Shown here piece after piece: positions 28,101-40,400 of a stretch of 55,944 nucleotides of DNA; the stretch's first letter is position 1; every line of letters begins with the position of its first letter. A program made the position numbers and the translations under genes. The stretch is from Dipetalonema caudispina. Its lineage: Eukaryota > Nematoda > Chromadorea > Rhabditida > Onchocercidae. The notes under the pieces are model-generated. The model worked only from the letters and a program-made list of their open reading frames with translations. It ran no database searches and had not been told where the DNA came from. The DNA is taken from contig JABVXV010000377.1 of assembly GCA_013365325.1 (NCBI GenBank), positions 1-55,944 of the forward strand, read 5' to 3'.

Positions 28101-29255
28101 TGTCTTTCTGCAGAAGGATGATCCTGCAACGCTTAATGAAAAAATACGAGCATTTGAAGAGAAAGAAAAGCAGCGTGTACGAAATGCATTGGAAGAGCAC
28201 GACACTAAATATGCTCGGAAACTGAGAGAATTGAAGGAGAAAAATGCAACAGCTATACGGGAACTAGAAGAGATTCATGTTAGTTCGGTTTTTTCCTAGA
28301 TGGACTTTGTTCTCATAACTGCTTTTCTCATGCCTGAATTTCTGAAATATCTTTGTACTTTCCCTAGTAGTACACGAGTATCGAAAATCACGTTACAGTA
28401 CGTAAAAATGATTTGCGATTATGAGCAAATTATGAATACAATATTTTTATCTTTTTATCCTTGTAGCAAGAATTCGATGCATTCTATGGTTTCATCACAA
28501 TGAGACCAAAAATATCACCGTTTATACAGTTATTATTAATTTGTTTAGAGTGAGAAACGTAAAATGTTATTGGAAGCAGAGGAAAACAAAATGGAAATGT
28601 ACGAGAAAGAATATGAACAAGTGATAGCCGATTGGAAAGCTGGCTTGCCTATCAGAAAGCAGGTATTTTACTTTTTTTTTATTTTCTTTTTCTTTTTTTG
28701 TGTTGAATATCAGTATAAATATGCAAGAATATTCTAGTATGAATCAAGAAAAGCGAGACTTAACACTTTGGATTACGAAGTCTTTTGGCCGCCGATAACG
28801 TGCCAACGGTTTTAAATTGGAAAATAAAGTATATAAAATGATTTGCCACAATTCGGAAAGCCTTGCTTTTAGCTCTAAATACTGCGTTGGATTACGGTTA
28901 AAAAGTTGAGCGCATCATAGTGCTACATACAGGTTTATCTACTTAATTGTAGGCACTAGAAGCAGAATTTGCCCGTGAACTCGATGAAGTAGAAGCATTT
29001 TATAGGAAGGAGAATGCGCAGTTACAACAGTTGTCCACAGCAATTTCCCCTACTAATTCCATATCAAGCAAGATATTTTTGTAATTTTATAATTAAAGTT
29101 TCTTTCAAACCGTAATTCTTATAATTTATTTTAATAATTTCGGTGCTTTGCATAGTGTCTTGAGTGAACAAGATGAGGAGGTCATTTTTTTAGGCAGACA
29201 AGAAATAATTGTTGGACCACCGACAGCAGCAGTAATTGACAATTCGGTTCCTTAA
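16116..29255 (+). CDS. gck-4: SLK/STK10 (GCK-4) Ste20-like Ser/Thr kinase, 34 exons, ~1621 aa
   Basis: Exons: 16116-16343, 16428-16550, 16965-17163, 17414-17486, 18034-18184, 18396-18521, 18869-19042, 19209-19505, 19619-19802, 20193-20378, 20502-20602, 20685-20852, 21352-21429, 21649-21732, 22013-22072, 22342-22503, 22639-22719, 22983-23225, 23436-23579, 23657-23827, 23930-23962 (doubtful), 24165-24260, 24519-24758, 25156-25307, 26294-26417, 26677-26805, 27018-27161, 27262-27389, 27672-27798, 27888-28040, 28114-28278, 28549-28662, 28953-29080, 29156-29255. Phases agree throughout. The kinase domain spans ~47-306: P-loop GDGAFG (53-58), Lys76, HRD 165-167, DFG 185-187, GTPYWMAPE 204-212, so it should be active. 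An acidic patch (SDDEALYDDEDDDD) and a long Ser/Thr-rich, low-homology linker follow. From ~1150 on come the KTRVYVVDG motif and the SLK/LOK coiled-coil (PKK/ATH) tail. Family members phosphorylate ERM proteins at the apical cortex; that role is inferred. Linker exon ends are less certain than domain exons. Confidence 0.93.
25813..25862. repeat. 25-bp tandem duplication in a kinase intron
   Basis: TTTCTGGTTCTGTACCTGCC plus GATA is repeated directly with one change (period 25 bp). It lies in the intron 25308-26293 and no function is visible. Confidence 0.85.
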
Positions 29256-29467
29256 AGAGAGTAACTTGAAGCACAGCAGATTATATAATAAGTATTACTG
29301 ATATATTTTGGGGAATGTCCCGCAAATTATTTACGATGTGTTTATAATTAATGAACAGTGCCTGATTATATTCGTATAGTGATATTCATTCATTTGTCTG
29401 GATGCGTTTAATTAATCGATTTATACATGAGCTTAACTTCAGTTCACTTCTCTCAGGAAGTGCCAGG

Positions 29468-29473
29468 AATAAA
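29468..29473 (+). terminator. AATAAA poly(A) signal, kinase gene
   Basis: The first AATAAA downstream of the spliced kinase stop, about 213 bases after it, in a plausible 3' UTR. Confidence 0.5.
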
Positions 29474-31052
29474 TAAATTGTACTGTTTGTTAAGTCATTC
29501 TTATCTGAATAATGATAACTTTTTTCTCATATAAAATATAGAATCAGATGAAATAATGTTATTACGCTTGTCAACCTTTTTTTTCGCTAATCATTATACT
29601 TTCTCCTTTCTGCTCGTAGCATTCTTGCAGTAAATCATTTGGACATGTTAAGCTCATGTTCAACTGTTGACCTTATAAGGTTCCTTGTTGTCTTCTGAAC
29701 TGGAGAGAAATAGTTGCATGCCAGATGGGAAGTGTTTTCTTCATTAGGCGACCTTTCTGATATGTAATGAAACTTGTTATGTAATTTGTTGTAGAAGGAT
29801 TCTTGTAAAAAGTGAAGTGGGCAGCTTGCAATATGCAAAATATTTATTTATTCATTTGGATATAAACATCAGCCATAATTAGAGGATATTGATAAAAGTT
29901 CAACTATTGAGAAAGAAAAAAGGCAGATGGGATATTTTCGGTTTATCTTCTTTTCTTTGTCTCTTTCATATTATACTTTATCGAAAATTCTTGCATATAT
30001 ATTGTTGTTATAAACGCTGGAAGAAATGCTGTGATGGCTTGATATTTTCTTTTTTTGATAAGCTTTATCAAAAATGTTAACTATTTCGTTGAGATTTTAT
30101 TGCTGGACACTAAATATGTTGCGTTTAAATGAATGTTTCTCCCCATGTTTTACAAAAGTTAGCGAGCAATTCATACTTTGGTTAAGGTATTTCCAAGATC
30201 AGTGGGTAAGTGTCGGTTGCTATAAAGTTTTGGGTTGAGACAAAAAAGGTAGGAGGGTAGAGGATATGCTAAGTTGCAGCGAATTTTTTTTAGGTATATG
30301 AAATGAAGTTAAAATTAATTTGTCCTCGAAGTTTATTGGTAATTGGATTTATTAATTCGAGATAATTTGTTGGGTTTTTTAGTTTTACGTCTATGGTTTG
30401 TCTCCATCAAACCTTTCATATTTAGAATATTGCTGTAGATTACGCTAAATTTCCACGTACTAATATAAATTGCTAGGCAAGGTATTAGACATTATAAAGG
30501 TATTCTTATTTGTGACAGATATTCGAGAAAGAGTAAGATTTAGATGTTTGAAAAGGGGTGAAGATTGCCGGAATTGAATGGTTATATGTTGCTATCAGCT
30601 AGCTACCTCATGACATATGGATTATTCCTTGTTATCATTTTGTTATTATCATCACATTTACAGACATTACTGAGGTTCATGATAAGTAATAAATAGAGAA
30701 GTAAATATTCAGCAAAAGAGAAGTCAGAAAACAATGTACGAAATAATGTGTGGGAGGATTGTATTGTGTTGTTTTTAAAAAATTTAGATGATCGAGATAT
30801 GTAATGCGTGCTGATGTTTGTATTTATTTTTATGATTTATGAAAATCTGAAATAACAATAAAACAACTTCTCAACTTATATTATTGTCCTTAATAATGTA
30901 TCACTTTTGAGGATTTCTTTTATCATAACCGTTATCCATTTACTTTTCGATTATTCTTAAAAAAAAAAAAAAATCAAAGTATTGAATTTTCTTGTTAAAT
31001 TTGCTACGATATGAAATGATTAAGATATGATATAAATAGTATTTGATTATTT

Positions 31053-31054
31053 AG
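31053..31054 (+). promoter_or_regulatory. Acceptor upstream of the CP2 gene start
   Basis: TTATTTAG ends 10 bases before the ATG at 31065. It is a candidate spliced-leader site, or the acceptor of the first coding exon. Confidence 0.4.
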
Positions 31055-31064
31055 GTATGTTGTG

Positions 31065-34000
31065 ATGTTGTCTGCATGTGATCTACTCCCAGGACCTTCA
31101 CACGAGAATGAAGATGAAAGCAGTCTTTGGCAATCGACGGATAATACTATATTGCCATCACATAGTACCACATGGCGTAATACTTCTCCTGCAACTACTG
31201 CTACGTTCGTTTTTCTTTTTTTTTTCTATTGATATGCAACAATGCTTGATAATTTTCCTTTTATTGGCATCACTTTTGTATGGGTAAGAAACTAAAGATG
31301 AGAAGTTGAAAGAATGGTATGGTTAAAAAGAAAGACAACTAGGATAGAAGGAAAATATTTCATTTGAAAGTTTGTATTTGTATGAATATAAAACAGATAA
31401 ATTAGGACCAAATGAATCAAATAATTAGATTATATATATTTATATTTAAATTTAGATGAAAAATGATTCATTTACTTTAACATTCTTTCGGAGAAGATTA
31501 AAGGAAATAACTAGTGTTTTAGATGAATAAAATTGAATAATAGTTGTTAGTTTTTCAAACTTCTAAAAATTATTACCTAATTTTTAAGAAAATCAAAATA
31601 ATTAATAAAATATGAAAGAAAAATAGAAAGGTAGGGACCAATTAAAATATCCATACAGACATATACATACGTGTTGTACTGTAGACTGGAATATATTCTG
31701 ATGGCACCAACATCGGCTGCAATACCATTACATGAACAGCCGGTAACGTTTCTTAACCAGAATCGACCATATGAAATTAAATGTCGTAGATGTGCATTTG
31801 AACCGTGTTCCGATATACAAGAGTCATATTATAAGGTTGGTAAAAACATTTAAATCTCTTAATTTCGAGATTATAGTCATCCAAAGTTCACTGTTATTTA
31901 CTACACGTTTTCTTCATGTCTTTACGATTTAACTTCCAATCTGACTGATTTCCTCGATGTAGCTTTCAACTTCTAAATTAACAAGCATGAGAAATTGTTT
32001 TATTTACCCTTGTATGCGTTAGAAACTTATTTTAAATTGTTCACATTCGTTTACAAAAGTTCTTTCTTCTTTCTGCAAAAAAAAAAAAAAAAAAAAAACT
32101 GAAAGTATAAGATTCCTTTGCACTTAATGGATTTATTAGGATAACGAACTTATTTCGGCTATGTCTAGACAGTGGTAACCATTTGTTTCGACAACAGAAA
32201 GCTGCGTTATCAGATGAACAATTTAATGGAAATGTGGAAGACGAAAAATCCAGGAAAGCGCTTTTTCACACTAGGTAAGTTTAGTATGGATATAAAGAGT
32301 GATAACTGAAGATTGAAATGGGAACATGAATGTCTAGAACGTCAAGAATGGAAATTTTTATACAAGTTTAGAGTAATTTTTACGATCGAACTTTAATATT
32401 TAGATATGCCGCGCTGTTTAAATGTATCACACGTCAAATATGCATTGCGCTCAGCTGAATTTGTATGGAATGGTTCGCTTCCGAATGCTGCTTTATTTAT
32501 CAAATTTTTCGTTTTAAGCTCCGATTTTGTTGGTAAAATATCCTATTACTATAACTTCTTCTTGCAATATAACTGATTTTCTACTAATTAGCAGCAAAAA
32601 GTATTTGATATCCGTAATACCAAGATGGTGTTCATAAATTATGTAACTGAATGGGATAGTTAAGAATGATCAATACTTACTTTTTAAATAGAATTCATTG
32701 CGACTATTGGTCTATCGGTGACTTAAACATCGGATGAATTTAACAAAAAAACCTCGTCCGATGTACTATGCATAACCATATTTGTTATATGCTTTTACGT
32801 TATTTGAAAGAAGAGCCTAATTTGATTATTAAATAGCAATGATATTTTGTTTAACTTCATTTTATTCTCATCGTTCGGTAATACAATGTGATCATTGTGC
32901 AGGATCTCTCTTTTATTTTTTCTTTTGTTTTGTCCACTTTCCCTGTATATCGCAGATAAACCGAAGATTTCCTTAATTAGAAAATAAATTAGTCTAAGAA
33001 AGAATTACTTCAAGTTAAATTAATGTACGACTTATCACCTTTTCCAAGTTCTGTCTTTATTTAATTGTAAAATGTGCAAGTTGGGTAATAGTTGCAGATA
33101 GTAGCGGTGAGAAGGGAGAACCATTTCGGCTAGTTTTCCAAACTTATTGTTGGAGAACATCGGAGCTTTTGCAGCAAAATAGTTCACTTATTCAAATTTT
33201 CAAGGTTAATCTTTTATGATGATAAATGTCCCTAAAATATATGCTGTTGAGATGAACTGAATTTAGCATATTTTTTGTTATAGCTTCGTGGTGCCGAAAG
33301 AAAGAGAAGAACAGAGCGGAAGAAAGCAACAATGCATGCGAACCAGGTAGATTCTCTTCCTTATTCTATTCTTATTTTCTTTTAAATCAGTAAATGAAAT
33401 GGATGAGCGCATTACGTAATGATTTAGTTTTGTTTAAGGAGAACACAATAGATTCTTTAGAAGAATGTAATGTATTGGAATAGTGCAGTAATGCCGATAT
33501 TACTTCAATCGGAAGTTGTATGTTTTCAAGAGTTTAGCGCGACAGGATCTAAGGTGTAAAAGCAGTGTTGCCAAATGCGGCCGGATCTTGGAACTTTTTA
33601 AATTGTGTCAATTTTTTAAACATTCCACGAATTTGCAGGAGCAATACCAGCCATCATATGATTATACTTTTTTGTTGGGTGCAGATTTTGACTATGATGT
33701 AGATAATGAAGAAAGAGTAGCTCCCAGCGAACAAATCGGTTATATTGGGGCCTCATTGGGAAGAAGTAGACTTCTACACATTCCAACTACGATAGATGAT
33801 ATGGAACAAGTTATGGCGAAAAGGCATTGTAGCTTGTCAGTGGATAGTAACCATTCTCGAGAAAACTCAATAATTGAAGCCGATGTTAGTGAAGTGCGCA
33901 TTTCTGCTAACCATTCAGCAGCTTTTATCACGAAATGGTTGGAATCGCATCGTTTCACTAAATGCGCTCATATTTTTGACAATTACAGTGGTTCGCTTTT

Positions 34001-35044
34001 ATTTTCGAATAATTGCTGTCTTCATATTTGCCACTTGTTTTAAAATATTTCATAATCTATAGTAACTAGAAAGTAGGAAGTGTGATTTGCTTCCTTGGTG
34101 CGAGAAACTGGGTATAATCATTGTGTCTAATATTGTGAACTCAATTTTTGCGTCAATATTTGAACTAATTATACTCGGAGCTTGTTATTCTTAGATTCAA
34201 AGCTATTTTCTTCTTGAAGGCTTATAAATCATCATATATATTTTGCTTATTGTTTTTCAAAACAAATAATTTGATAAAAAATAACACACCTCATTTTAAA
34301 CGACGTTACTTTGTAGGGGAAGATATCCTTCGGCTAAGTATATGCGATTTGACTTCTTTGATTGGTGATAAATCTGAAGCATTACGTTTATTCCAGGCCT
34401 TACGTAAAAAGTAATTATTCTACATAAATAGCTACAGTTTTGTTTGCTTCCGTTGCATTTTGCTAGGTCGGTTGAAAAGCTCATTTTCATTTTCCTGATA
34501 TCATATTTTTATGGAAGAAAAAGCTGTATTATCTTATTTTTGCTCAATATTTTGTCAAAACTTGAAATGCCTAAAAGCATATTTAGAGCGCTTGAACCAC
34601 AAGTAACCATTTATGTAGCAATAGAAGGAAGCAACATATACAACATGATGAAACTGTATGATGGGACTTTGAATGAATTAAAGGAGAAAATGGAAAAAAT
34701 GACTGGTGTTGCAGTGAGACAGATATTTGTTCGTGGACCACGTGACATTCTGATCCGTGTTACCGATCAGGTTGTTCATCGTTATTTTCAACTAGGGTTT
34801 TGAAATATACTAGACACTGAAGCATCACTATTAAAAGCTGGTTTGTTCACTATCGTATCTTGTTATTTTTGGACTTGAAAAAACCAACATTTGGAATTTA
34901 ATTATGCTGCTTTTATGGCAGCAATGATGATACCCCCGTGGAAAGGTCGTTTTTTGTTTTCAGGTTATTGAAAGTTGGCAGAATGAATCGATATTTCGGG
35001 TAGTGCGAATAAGTAATGAATTCACGTTAGTAGCAGAAACGTGA
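31065..35044 (+). CDS. TFCP2: LSF/TFCP2-type CP2 transcription factor, 10 exons, 468 aa
   Basis: Exons: 31065-31204, 31685-31835, 32169-32274, 32404-32532, 33098-33204, 33284-33346, 33639-33990, 34317-34410, 34587-34770, 34964-35044; phases agree (1407 nt). The CP2 DNA-binding domain (~48-260) shows LEYILMAPTS, FLNQNRPYEIK (69-79), FDNRKLRY, AEFVWNG, GEKGEPFRLVFQT, QIFKLRGAERKRRTERKK and EQYQPSYDYTFLL, which align with human TFCP2/UBP1. A SAM-like helical domain follows (AAFITKWLESHRF ... EDILRLSICDLTSL, ~320-380). The C-terminal dimerisation region starts at PQVTIYV. LSF-type factors bind paired CNRG half-sites as oligomers in the nucleus. The presence of the SAM-like domain points to the LSF branch rather than Grainyhead. 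The start is the first in-frame ATG, 10 bases after a TTATTTAG acceptor; an extra upstream coding exon is possible because the frame stays open to that acceptor. Confidence 0.93.
32078..32098. repeat. Long A homopolymer in a CP2 intron
   Basis: A run of about 20 A residues in the intron before exon 3. It carries no coding signal and is a likely length-variable and error-prone site. Confidence 0.9.
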
Positions 35045-35190
35045 ACTTTTGTTGATAATTAATCATGACACAGATTTCAAGATAACACATTTATTATCAA
35101 TTCGATATATCTTCATTTGAAAAATTGTGAATTCCAGCCTATTATATTGTACATTTATTGGTCGCTTGTTAAATCGAACATCTTTTATTG

Positions 35191-35196
35191 ATTAAA
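35191..35196 (+). terminator. ATTAAA poly(A) signal, CP2 gene
   Basis: ATTAAA about 147 bases after the CP2 stop codon. It is the common variant signal; position only, not tested. Confidence 0.4.
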
Positions 35197-37291
35197 CATT
35201 TAGTAAAGTTACTCACACATTTCTCAATCCTCATTGTTATTACTATATTTATATTATTTCATCACTATATTATTCATATAATATATGCTTACTTTTTGGT
35301 TTTTGATAATTAAATGCTGCAATTTTTGATGCTTGTGGTGATAGTATTCGTTCCCGTTAATACAAAGAATATTTCCATTCTTTTTAAATATTTAAATTAA
35401 ATATAGTCTGGACTATCTTCCCGTTTTAGACGGTCAGTACCCTATGTTTATTTTGATGATTGCTTTGTTTTCTAATCCTTTTTTTGATTTTGTCAAAGAC
35501 TATTAAAATCTCAAAATTTAAAGTGTGACATTAAGATATGCGGAAGTTAATAGCGGTATTAAATCATTTAATCAACATACCAAGAAATATAGAACTTGAC
35601 AAGCGGAAAATAAAATCTCCAACCTAATTTACACGCGGATTGAACGCAAAAAATCCAAACTTCAATGAAGCAAAAATTTGAACAGAATAGAGTCCTGAAA
35701 AAAAAAATTTCTAACGCTAGCTAGAGTTCCCCGAATTTCTTGTCTTTTAAATGAATTTACAAAAATAAACCTCTCACTCACGGATTCATTTTTACATATT
35801 TATTCCAGAATGTTGAATATTACGATTATCGATTTGCTTTTTGCTTCCATTGTATCGGCTATACAAATTCGAATCATGAAAATGAATTTACTTTCTTTTT
35901 CAAATCATACTCCATGTATATTTGCATACATATTGCAGATGTATGTACATATCTCCCTTAAAATTAAATACATCTTTATAACTAATATATTTACTGCATA
36001 CGTTTTAGAGTCATTTTTCTAATTGATCAGAAAGGACTTAACGGATGTAAAGTATAGTAGCTTGAAGGTGTTTACAATGTTATTAATTTCAATTCCTTAC
36101 ATTTTCCTACAATTTGTTGAAACATACCATTCCACGAGTTACTATCAATAATTGAGCCAGTCTAAACATTTTAGGGATTTCAATTTGAGAAAAGTTTCAT
36201 CTACCATGAAAAAAAGATGTTTAATTCTTTATCTTTCTTTTAAAATTACTCCTACTTTACGAAATCCTTATCCCCAATCATTAATGCATTGGCTATACAA
36301 ATCTGAATCATGAATTTGAATTTAATTTTTTGGAAGTCCAAAAAGTTCACAGCAGATGTTAGTTGCATCTTCATATGGAAAAATGCTATTAAAAGATTTT
36401 GACGTACTAATTTCTCAAAAATTTAAAAATTACTTCTGGAATATATGAATACTAACAATCCAAGTCGAAATAATGCAGATATTTTAAGATGAACAATTTT
36501 AAATTAGAACCTAGTAAAAGTGACTGGAAAAAATCTTTCGTAAAAATAATGAAGCATATGAATATCATAACGTTGTGGCATATCAGGTCAAGATTGAATA
36601 CGCTACCTCAATTGCAACAACATTATCAATCATTACGCAGTATCTAAATATTTGGTGCCTTATTGGACGGATCTTTATTGACCTCCGTTAAGGTTCAACA
36701 ATATAGAAATTACAGTAAGTAAAAACATGAAAAAAGTGAAAAAGCTGCCACAATGATCACAGTGTAAAAGTTAAAGCATGAATAGATGACCCGATAGCAA
36801 GTTAAAATATCCTAATCATAGATAAATTTGGCTCAAATTCCTATTATTCATACGGCAGGATAGACATCAAGTTAAAAGTTCTAAGACTGGTAACACCGCT
36901 CATGAAGGATGATCTTGATGTCACGAACAAGCGGCCAGATCCTAAATCAAATATTTACGCTCATTTAGTCTGCGCTTGCATCATTCTGTACGAAAATCGG
37001 TTTGTCATACAAGGTACGCTTGAGTTAAAAAGCGAATAAGCAACACTGAGTAATCTCAGATCGCTCGAAACTTGCAAGGAAGATTCTCATTTTGCTTCGA
37101 AGCAACTGGCTTTTCCCGCGCTCATTTAACAGTAAGATTAGATTATTTAGGAAAACAGAAACCAAACAGTCCAAATAATAATTATGTAGCATTCAAAATT
37201 TACCTATGAAGGCACAGTAATGCACAAACTGTGCGTATGATAAAAGAAGTAACTAATAAATATCGACAGTTGCCAGTTTGCAACTGAACGG

Positions 37292-37297
37292 TTTATT
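37292..37297 (-). terminator. AATAAA poly(A) signal, INPP4 gene
   Basis: TTTATT on the plus strand reads as AATAAA on the minus strand, about 134 bases after the INPP4 stop. Confidence 0.45.
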
Positions 37298-37430
37298 TGG
37301 AATAATCTTCAAACTTACCTACTATGCAGAATATTTCTATAAGAGAATAAATAGATTCAAGATGATAATAACAGTATGATAAAGGAATATACAAGTGATA
37401 TAAGAAAATAAAATACGAAAAAGTGATAGG

Positions 37431-40400
37431 TCAGCTGGCAATTCCCTGTGCAAAAGTGCCCGAGGGAGGCCGAAACTCTTTGGGAATGAAATTCATTTGG
37501 AAAGGTGAGAATGAATACAACGCTTTTCCAATGTTTTTACGACAATTTTCACGTCGTACACCCTCTCGACGCAGACAAACAATCATTTCTCCCATCTGAA
37601 AAGGCAAAATAATATTGACCTTCACGTACGTGGAAAAACGACGCTAATCAGTATGGGAAACATAGCTATAAAACATTTAACTAATGATCTCTGCATATAT
37701 ATATATATATATATATATAACTAATCTTGAATTTTCGCTAGTAGGAACGTGGATAGAGTATGAAAGTATATAGGTTTCCTTAAACAAGTTGAAACATGGG
37801 TTATCAAATTATTCCGTCCAGCGACTCTCTGACCATGAAATTTTCGCAGTTCGAACCATTTAGTTAATAGTTAATCAAAAAGACAAAGGTCTACACGTCC
37901 TAGTTTTTTTCGACTGAATAAAGCTTGAGGAATAAAAGTTCAATGTGTTTCGATATTGGCTAAACGCGACTATTGTCACCCGCAAAATGTTCAGAAAGGA
38001 TTTTGTAACAGTGAATAAAAATAAGGAATGAATTTTGCATTAATGCCCATCAAAATGGATGACACTGAAATAATTACCTGTTCAGCAGTGACGCCGCAGT
38101 TCTCACGTATGATTCGCCCCTCCTCATAAGTGATGGCCATCGAGGTACGATCTTTCCCACTCTTGCAGCAGAGTACTGCGATTCCATGAAGCGCAGCGTT
38201 CGCAGCCATCACTAATCGAAAGATCGATATGTTCTTATTGGTCGGATTTGCCTCTACCTATAATTCAGACGGTCGGAATGAATAGAGATGTCACTGGAAA
38301 AACTGATAGTATAAACTTAAGGTGCACGGACAGAAATCTAATACTGAAAGAAGAATTTTACGGTGGCAGTAAGTTCGGCAACAAGCTCTTCAGCAGTGTG
38401 CGATGCATCCTTCAGAGCCAAAGCATAGGAGGCCAACGCTTTAACAGCAACTAGATTTATGGACTGCTCCAATGAACTATCACCAGCGATTGATTGAGAG
38501 AATGTGGCTTCATGATTGATGCCCAGATTCCAGAACACAGCATTCACGTTGAATGTACAGCCCGATTGAAGAGGTTCCGATAAACTCTGAATGACTATTA
38601 CATATCACTGACAGAAATGAAAAAGTTTCTTAAAAATTGATTCATCTGAATTATAAAATTCAGCACATAAAAATATGTCCAAGATATAAATTTAGCGAAA
38701 GGAAAACACCTGATATACACTATGCGGCAGAGGCACGTGGACGATAAGTTTCGAGCGATCGCCACTAACCGTTGGCACGCAAACTGACGCAACGGATGAG
38801 GTAGCATGTAGAAATTTGAATAAAACTCGGTCATGTAAGGATGCCCAACATTCCCTTGCATCTTCCATCATGCCTCGCTCGTCTCCATAGCAAGACAGAA
38901 AGGAAAACACCTATAAAATAAAAAAAAAAGAAATGGCCATTTAGCAAAAGCTATGCTTCATTTTATGAGAAATAAAAGTTAGAACATTCACAGTGAAAAG
39001 TGGAGAAATAGTAGACCAATCCGGTAGCTTCGTTGATTCTTGCTCCAAAAGGGCTAGTAATCCAGTTGTCACTATGGTAATTGCTTGAGACAATACCAGA
39101 TCACTTCTTAGTTGGATATGGAAGTACAGTTGGCAGTCACTGGACTTTTTTAGTGCCAAAACCAAACCTGTAAACGTAAATATTTTACCAAATCAGTCTA
39201 ACATATATAAATATATCTAAACAATAACTCCATGCACAATCCAAATATCTAAAATGACTACCTAAAAGTTGAGCATCAAGAAGAGTTTCCGTCAACTGCA
39301 ACAGTGCGTCAAGAACAGAATTAAAGGTCTGTCTTGCATTCTTTACGTACTCTTTCCTGATATCCTGAAAACTATTTTAATGAGTTATCTTAAAATTGTA
39401 ACTGAATCAATTATAAAACAAATATTCGTATATATTTTTGCAGAAAGTAATGAGAGTGGTAACAAATGTCTCGGAAATTCCAACCAGTCTATAACATTAT
39501 TGAAGTAATTATTACTTCATTATTGGGCACAGAATCGATAACTGCCATTTTAGTATTCAAACTAATTAGAAAAGCTTCTATTGTGTCGAGCTGGCTATCC
39601 AAACCGTCCGGTATAGCATGTCTTTCCTGGAATAGCATTAAGCAGTTTATAATACTGTATGCCAGAACCAAATTTAAGCTTAATATACTACATGTGTTGC
39701 GCAATGCAGAAACAGGAAGTTTCCTTTGAAAAAATTTTGAATAGATAGCAATAAATAACGAAAACCAACAACGCAGAGTGCCATAATACTGACTTGACTT
39801 CTACTAGTTGCACTTCTCTAGAAGTCAGAATCACCTTTTGTTACAGCAATTTTTTAAATACATCACCTATAGAGTATAGAATAATGAATAAGAAACGAAG
39901 CTTAGTATTTCTTAAACTGTACCATTCTTCACCATACGGCAGCTGATACCGTTGATGGCACCGTACATGTTGTAAACAGAGTCAAACAAAACCTTTTCAA
40001 GAGATAATCGTGTGGTGGAACTCTGCGTTCGAGACCAATGGGAGAGATAATCGATTAATGTAGACACAACTGGGAAGGAACCAATTAAATCAATTAAATT
40101 TTCATGGAGCTGAAAAGCAATAATACATGGTCTACAACTATGAAAAATAATTATTTTTTAAAACATGAATGTCATAATGCAGCTCTATTAAAGTGTAGTA
40201 TTAAAGACAATCAGATTATAAAAATGATGAGACATGTTTTCTGCTTTGCATCAATAATACGCACTTGTTTTATATCGGCCATTAACTGTATGCCAGTTTT
40301 GTCTACTTTACCAAAGTCTAAAATATGCCACTCAGTTTCGATCTTCCTTGACAATTCACCAATCGTACATTTTGCAGCTTGCAGAACTCGACGTCTACGA

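Larger units (their letters stand above)
29256..31054. other. Kinase 3' UTR and intergenic region
   Basis: About 1.8 kb between the kinase stop and the CP2 gene. Apart from the poly(A) signal at 29468-29473 I see no gene. The ORFs at 29635-29838 (-) and 29889-30080 (+) are AT-driven and protein-unlike. Confidence 0.6.
35045..37430. other. Convergent intergenic region (CP2 and INPP4 3' ends)
   Basis: The two flanking genes converge here. Poly(A) signals for each are listed separately. The short ORF at 35810-36022 is hydrophobic and AT-driven. No RNA gene or mobile element was recognised. Confidence 0.6.

Noticed and set aside
28467..28548. Extra kinase exon after a TCCTTGTAG acceptor
   Set aside because: It starts open (QEFDAFY) but has no donor that rejoins the next exon in frame; skipping it keeps the frame and the SLK-like coil.
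33516..34043. 175-codon ORF taken as one exon
   Set aside because: The true CP2 exon is 33639-33990; both ends of the ORF are intron.
34420..34586. Upstream extension of CP2 exon 9 from a GCTAG acceptor
   Set aside because: It stays open, but it would add a hydrophobic insert inside the CP2 dimerisation region. The ATATTTAG acceptor at 34585-34586 gives a seamless match to TFCP2/UBP1.
38598..38861. 87-codon minus-strand ORF
   Set aside because: It is a shifted-frame shadow of INPP4 exon 38710-38910 plus intron.
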